A stretch of 46,054 nt of DNA from Candidatus Zambryskibacteria bacterium RIFOXYD1_FULL_40_13. Its GTDB lineage: Bacteria > Patescibacteriota > Minisyncoccia > Phycocordibacterales > DATDWN01. Position 1 is the first letter of the stretch, and every line of letters starts with the position of its first letter. The DNA is taken from the NCBI GenBank assembly GCA_001824295.1, contig MHWY01000002.1:27224-73277 (forward strand), in the 5' to 3' direction. The position numbers were made by a program, and so were the translations under genes. The notes under the pieces are model-generated. The model was given only the letters and a program-made list of their open reading frames with translations. It was not told the DNA's origin and did not search any database. Below are positions 42,348 to 46,054 of the stretch, piece after piece.

Positions 42348-43667
42348 ATGATTTTTGACTATTTATTTTTGATATCAGCGTGTGTCGTGTTGTTGTCAAT
42401 TCTATATCTTTTTTTTAAAAGACACGGAGTTTCTATTTCACGCAAAGTTATACAGTTTTCTAATATTACTTCAAACGTTACGAACAGCAAAGCAAATAAC
42501 TGTCTCGTTATTCATGTTAGTAGTGGAAGTATAAATGTGGCACTTGCCTCCCTGGCAAAGAATAAGCCTCTAGATTTTATATATAGCATGTCAGTGCCTT
42601 TTATTGGGGAGAGACCAACAGATTCAAAATTATTACCAGAAATGATTGGAATATTGGATTCGTCAATTAAGGAAGTAATAAAAAAAGGTTTTTTAAAAAA
42701 TAATGTAAAAGATAGAAGAATTTCCCATGCAGTAATCTCTCTGTCTTCTCCGTGGTTTATACTTAAAACAAAAAAAATAAATTTAACAAAAGAGTCACCG
42801 TTCACTATAACTAAGACATTCATAAACAGTATTCTTTCTGACGAGGAGTCCAGATTCAAAGAAGAGTTGTCGGGGAAGGCATCAGATACTTCTCACGACT
42901 ATATTGTGATTGAAAAAAGTATAGTGCATACAAAAATAAACGGTTACTCTGTTGTAGATATAATGAACAAGAGAACTAGGTCTCTTGAGGCTTATGTTTA
43001 TGTCTCTGCTATTTCCAAGTTGGTAGACGATGCTGTTATGGGTGTTATTTCAAAAAATACACATCTAGGAAGGGAAGACGTAATGATTCACAGTTTTCCC
43101 CTTGTGCTGTTTTCCTCAATTAGAGATTTTTCTAGTAGTGACGCAAATTTCCTAATAATAAACATTAGTTCAGAAGTAACAGATATTGTTTTGGTTCGCG
43201 ACCAGATTATTGAATCAACGACCTCTTTTTCATTTGGCAAGAACACTATTATTCGTGAGCTTTCTAAACAATTCAAAGTCTCCCTTGAGATTGCTGAGTC
43301 TCAGTTATCAATGTATCTTTCAGAAAAAACAGATGCATCAGTTTCAAATTCTATGCAGAATATTTTAGTGGAGCTTGAAAAGGAATGGTCTACGCATTTA
43401 ACTAGTGCTCTTCTTGTGGTTTCGCCGAATTCAAACTATCCTAAAAAGACGTTTTTGTTTGTTAAGAAAAATATCTCTCCAATATTTCTTAAACTACTTG
43501 AATCTGGAAGCGAGGGTAGTATTCCTACATTTAGAAAGAATATCCAGATAATAGAAATTGACGAATCAATATTTAAAGACGAATACGAGGCGGTTGCAAA
43601 AATACAAGTTGATATTGCTCTGATCGCACTGGCAGTATTTCATAACAAATTATTCCAGATTCAATAG
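42348..43667 (+). CDS. PilM/FtsA-like actin-fold protein with membrane anchor
   Basis: An N-terminal membrane helix (YLFLISACVVLLSILYLFF) precedes an ASKHA-like body. NCLVIHVSSGSINVALASL resembles phosphate-1, and NFLIINISSEVTDIVLVRDQ resembles phosphate-2 with the following strand. An SHS2-like insert (RRISHAVISLSSPWFILKTKKI) is between them. This resembles PilM/FtsA relatives common in CPR genomes. Paired with the next gene; together they may form a cell-envelope structure of unknown role. Confidence 0.65.
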   Translation: MIFDYLFLISACVVLLSILYLFFKRHGVSISRKVIQFSNITSNVTNSKANNCLVIHVSSGSINVALASLAKNKPLDFIYSMSVPFIGERPTDSKLLPEMIGILDSSIKEVIKKGFLKNNVKDRRISHAVISLSSPWFILKTKKINLTKESPFTITKTFINSILSDEESRFKEELSGKASDTSHDYIVIEKSIVHTKINGYSVVDIMNKRTRSLEAYVYVSAISKLVDDAVMGVISKNTHLGREDVMIHSFPLVLFSSIRDFSSSDANFLIINISSEVTDIVLVRDQIIESTTSFSFGKNTIIRELSKQFKVSLEIAESQLSMYLSEKTDASVSNSMQNILVELEKEWSTHLTSALLVVSPNSNYPKKTFLFVKKNISPIFLKLLESGSEGSIPTFRKNIQIIEIDESIFKDEYEAVAKIQVDIALIALAVFHNKLFQIQ

Positions 43668-43711
43668 ATTTGTTAACACTTTTCTGTTTGCCTTATTTGC
43701 TTTGATTAAGC

Positions 43712-43717
43712 TATAAT
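43712..43717 (+). promoter_or_regulatory. -10 box of the baseplate-like gene
   Basis: TATAAT 4 nt before ATG 43722 and 10 nt before ATG 43728; the first ATG (43719) is too close to be used. Confidence 0.6.
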
Positions 43718-43727
43718 AATGATGAAT

Positions 43728-45080
43728 ATGAAAAAAAGTATTGTTCAAGATGTCATTCCTCCAAGACGCACAATCAGAAATGTGGAACTGCCCAATAGAC
43801 CGAAACATATAGAGAGGCCAGTGCAACCAGTAATAGATATAAAAAAAGCAGACTCAGAGCCTGATTTTGAAGTTTCTGACAAAACCTATAGATATGAATA
43901 TGACGAGCCGGTAAAGCACTCAAAAAAAACTTTCTATTTTGCAATTGGGGTTCTTATTCTTGCGGTGGTTTTTGGAGTCTCTGCTTTTTTCAAAAGTGCA
44001 GAGATAAAAATTACACCTAGAAGCCAGATACTGCACTTGGATGAGCTGTTTAAGGCAAACAAGGATACATCTGCGCCAAATGACCTGGGATTTCAAATAG
44101 TAACTACCTCCAAAGATATTGAAAAAACAGTTTCGGCAACAGACGAGCAAAATGTACAAAAAAAGGCAACCGGAAAGATTATTGTTTACAACAATTTTAG
44201 CACTGAGACTCAAAGACTAATCGCAACAACCAGGTTTGAAACGCCGGAGGGCCTTATTTTCCGTGCTATTGATGCGGTTAATGTGCCAGGCATACAGCAA
44301 AAAAATGGAAAACCGGTTGCAGGAAGTGCAGAGGTTACTGTCGAGGCGGACAAACCTGGGGGAGAATACAATATAGGCATGAAGGATTTCACTGTTGTTG
44401 GCTTTAAGGGAACCACAAAATATTCCAAAATTTATGCTAGATCCAAAACAGAAATGACCGGCGGATTCTCTGGTGTTCAAAAGGTAGTAAGCTCGACTGA
44501 CTTGGCTAAGTTTGATTCTGAACTCACTCAGGAACTAAAGGATGCACTTTCAAGGGATATAATTTCACAGATACCAGAAAACTATGTTCTTTATGAGGAA
44601 AGTATACAGCACAAGCTTGAGCCTACTGCACAGGTATATATAAACTCAAATAATTCAGCAGAACCAAACTCTGCAATTCTTAGGAAGAAAGGTTCTATAA
44701 GTGCCATCATTTTTGATAAGGGTACTTTGACAAGAATGATTGTTTCAAAAACACTTCCAGACCTAACTGATGACTTGATAAAAATTGTTAACCTGGATAG
44801 TCTCGTCTTCTCTATTCCCGCTGAGAGCACATTTGACCAAAATACAAGTACAGTATTGAATTTTAGCCTTAAGGGTGAGGTAAACTTGGTCTGGGTTTTT
44901 GATGAAAACAAGCTAGAGACAGAGTTACTTGGACTGTCAAAGCGTGATGCTGTTACGGTCATTAGTTCCTACGAAAATATAATTAAAGAAGCCAACATAA
45001 AAACCCGACCATTCTGGAATACAAAGATTCCGAACGACCCAGGAAAAGTCGCTCTGATTAATACTCTTGAGAGTCAATAG
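43728..45080 (+). CDS. CPR-type 'baseplate J-like' membrane-anchored protein
   Basis: A proline-rich cytoplasmic N-terminus (VIPPRRTIRNVELPNRPKH) is followed by one membrane helix (YFAIGVLILAVVFGVSAFF) and a large beta-rich extracytoplasmic part. ATGKIIVYNNFSTETQRLIA, TRFETPEGLIFR and VEADKPGGEYNIG match proteins that are often annotated baseplate J-like in CPR genomes. No phage context exists here, so a cell-surface role is more likely. The start at 43728 (MKKSIVQDV) fits the promoter spacing; 43722 is possible. Confidence 0.65.
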   Translation: MKKSIVQDVIPPRRTIRNVELPNRPKHIERPVQPVIDIKKADSEPDFEVSDKTYRYEYDEPVKHSKKTFYFAIGVLILAVVFGVSAFFKSAEIKITPRSQILHLDELFKANKDTSAPNDLGFQIVTTSKDIEKTVSATDEQNVQKKATGKIIVYNNFSTETQRLIATTRFETPEGLIFRAIDAVNVPGIQQKNGKPVAGSAEVTVEADKPGGEYNIGMKDFTVVGFKGTTKYSKIYARSKTEMTGGFSGVQKVVSSTDLAKFDSELTQELKDALSRDIISQIPENYVLYEESIQHKLEPTAQVYINSNNSAEPNSAILRKKGSISAIIFDKGTLTRMIVSKTLPDLTDDLIKIVNLDSLVFSIPAESTFDQNTSTVLNFSLKGEVNLVWVFDENKLETELLGLSKRDAVTVISSYENIIKEANIKTRPFWNTKIPNDPGKVALINTLESQ

Positions 45081-45110
45081 ATCTAACTATATAGATATTC
45101 ATATGGGCTA

Positions 45111-45140
45111 TTGACGAAATAGCCTTAATTCTGCTACTAT
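45111..45140 (+). promoter_or_regulatory. Promoter of the infA-rpmJ-rpsM-rpsK operon
   Basis: TTGACG (45111-45116) and TACTAT (45135-45140) with an 18-nt spacer. The leader is about 16-20 nt, with no Shine-Dalgarno before infA. Confidence 0.5.
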
Positions 45141-45162
45141 ATATCTCGTTGATTAAATCGTA

Positions 45163-45384
45163 ATGCAAGACAAAAACAAAAAAGACACCACTGTAGTAGC
45201 ACAGGTTTTAGAGGCCCTACCAAACACTTTTTTTAAGGTTAGGATAGACAATACGGGTGAGGAAATGTTAACTTATCTTTCAGGAAAGATGAGACTACAC
45301 AGGATACGTGTTTTAATTGGCGACAAAGTAATCGTCGAAGTCGAGCCCTATGGTGGTAAGGGTAGGATAGTTAAGAGGGTATAA
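45163..45384 (+). CDS. infA: Translation initiation factor IF-1
   Basis: An S1/OB-fold protein that binds the ribosomal A site during initiation. VVAQVLEALPNTFFKVRIDNTGEEMLTYLSGKMR and RVLIGDKVIVEVEPY match the family along its whole 73 residues. First gene of the ribosomal protein run that follows. Confidence 0.97.
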   Translation: MQDKNKKDTTVVAQVLEALPNTFFKVRIDNTGEEMLTYLSGKMRLHRIRVLIGDKVIVEVEPYGGKGRIVKRV

Positions 45385-45388
45385 ATAA

Positions 45389-45505
45389 ATGAAAGTAAAA
45401 TCTTCAGTCAAAAAAATATGTTCAAAATGTCAGGTTGTTCGAAGGAAGGGCTACGTGTATGTTATCTGCAAGGCAAACGCTAGACATAAACAGAGACAAG
45501 GATAA
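45389..45505 (+). CDS. rpmJ: Ribosomal protein L36
   Basis: Thirty-eight residues, too short for the ORF track: [20 protein letters not shown] onward, ending ARHKQRQG. The zinc ligands C11, C14, C27 and H33 are all present, so this is the zinc-binding form. It starts 4 bases after the infA stop; rpsM follows 8 bases later. Confidence 0.97.
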   Translation: MKVKSSVKKICSKCQVVRRKGYVYVICKANARHKQRQG

Positions 45506-45513
45506 TAAAAATC

Positions 45514-45891
45514 ATGAGAATACTAGGAATAACATTGCCAGAGGAAAAGAGAATTGAAATCGGTTTGACCGTTCTTTATGGCGTTGGTAGGTCACGAGCT
45601 CATACTATTTTAGATGTGTCAAAGGTAGAATATGGGCTTAAACCAAAGGAGATAACTGTTGATCAGGAAAACAAGATTCGAAAAATTATAGAGGAAATGA
45701 AAATAGAAGGTGATTTGAAGCGAGAAGTATCTGGAAACATCAAGAGACTAAAAGATATAAAGTCATACAGAGGTAGTAGACACCTAAAGAATCTTCCAAC
45801 AAGAGGTCAGCGTACAAAAACCAATGCAAGGACAAAGCGTGGTGCTAAGAAAACCATGGGTACGGGTAGAAAGTTGGCTGATAAAAAATAA
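45514..45891 (+). CDS. rpsM: Ribosomal protein S13
   Basis: MRILGITLPEEKRIEIGLTVLYGVG and the C-terminal LPTRGQRTKTNARTKRG are hallmarks of S13, which contacts the head of the small subunit and the tRNAs. 125 residues, standard length. Placed in the usual infA-rpmJ-rpsM-rpsK order. Confidence 0.98.
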   Translation: MRILGITLPEEKRIEIGLTVLYGVGRSRAHTILDVSKVEYGLKPKEITVDQENKIRKIIEEMKIEGDLKREVSGNIKRLKDIKSYRGSRHLKNLPTRGQRTKTNARTKRGAKKTMGTGRKLADKK

Positions 45892-45896
45892 TTAAT

Positions 45897-46054
45897 ATGG
45901 GCAAAAAAAGAATCGTAAAAACAGGAGATGATAGTAGTGCTGAAAAAAAAGTCAGCACAGTTTCATCTGTATCAAAAAAGAAAGTAGACGTCGGTGCACT
46001 ATATGTTGAGTCTACATATAATAACACGAAGCTAGTGCTAACAGATTCAAAAGG
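45897..46054 (+). CDS. rpsK: Ribosomal protein S11, C-terminus outside window
   Basis: Begins MGKKRIVKTGDDSSAEKK and reaches VGALYVESTYNNTKLVLTD at the edge, matching the S11 start of domain (xxYIxATFNNTxVTxTD). The N-terminus carries an extra Lys/Ser-rich tail of about 15-20 residues. Starts 5 bases after the rpsM stop. Confidence 0.95.
   Translation, partial: MGKKRIVKTGDDSSAEKKVSTVSSVSKKKVDVGALYVESTYNNTKLVLTDSK

Noticed and set aside
43728-45080. Phage baseplate gene, hence prophage
   Set aside because: No capsid, terminase, integrase or tail gene is nearby; the protein is membrane anchored and paired with a PilM-like protein.

Overview
The window looks like a chromosomal segment of a Patescibacteria/CPR bacterium, most likely a Parcubacteria (Paceibacteria) lineage. 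The evidence is an AT-rich genome with short, dense genes and proteins reduced at their ends: UvrC without its helix-hairpin-helix tail, AlaRS of about 640 residues, and a family-4-like uracil-DNA glycosylase without the usual iron-sulfur cysteines. There are also families I associate with that group, such as a DUF5671 membrane protein, a sigma-70 region 4 + HARE-HTH fusion, a PilM/FtsA-like protein next to a 'baseplate J-like' protein, and ATP-cone + nuclease fusions. The assignment is inference; no 16S gene is present.

Layout. 1-3.4 kb: LOG-family hydrolase (cut by the window edge), RluF-type pseudouridine synthase, membrane FKBP, tgt. 3.4-3.7 kb: an unidentified structured RNA gene on the minus strand with a near-perfect sigma-70 promoter and a terminator. 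3.9-11.2 kb: uvrB, uvrA and uvrC in the same direction, interrupted by small minus-strand orphan genes. 11.3-13.3 kb: ddl, then a 285-bp inverted-repeat element carrying a GIY-YIG nuclease, inserted with a 7-bp target duplication into a decayed tRNA-Ala copy beside an intact tRNA-Ala(UGC). 13.5-16 kb: a secreted M15-like peptidase and more orphan small genes. 16-21 kb: small membrane and secreted proteins, NAD kinase, the first MltG. 21.2-24.3 kb: histidine kinase, two receiver-only regulators, a rhodanese. 24.3-26.9 kb: an accessory block with an unknown 240-aa protein, a probable structured RNA and a reverse transcriptase. 27-45 kb: ychF, cupin, leuS, sigma-like regulator, second mltG, mnmA, nuclease, UDG, pepF, a long cruciform, alaS, a PilM-like/baseplate-like pair. 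45.1 kb to the end: infA-rpmJ-rpsM-rpsK.

Two gene grammars coexist. Most housekeeping genes have a TATAAT-like hexamer 6-10 nt before the ATG, no Shine-Dalgarno and no clear -35, so their mRNAs should be leaderless or nearly so. At least seven small orphan genes between 6 and 16 kb are more GC-rich; most have a TTGAC-type -35, a Shine-Dalgarno and a private terminator. The leading candidates for something undescribed are the GIY-YIG inverted-repeat element, the reverse transcriptase with its upstream RNA, the 3.4-kb RNA gene and the orphan gene class. Palindromic or repeat sequences inserted in frame in tgt, uvrC and leuS are a further theme.
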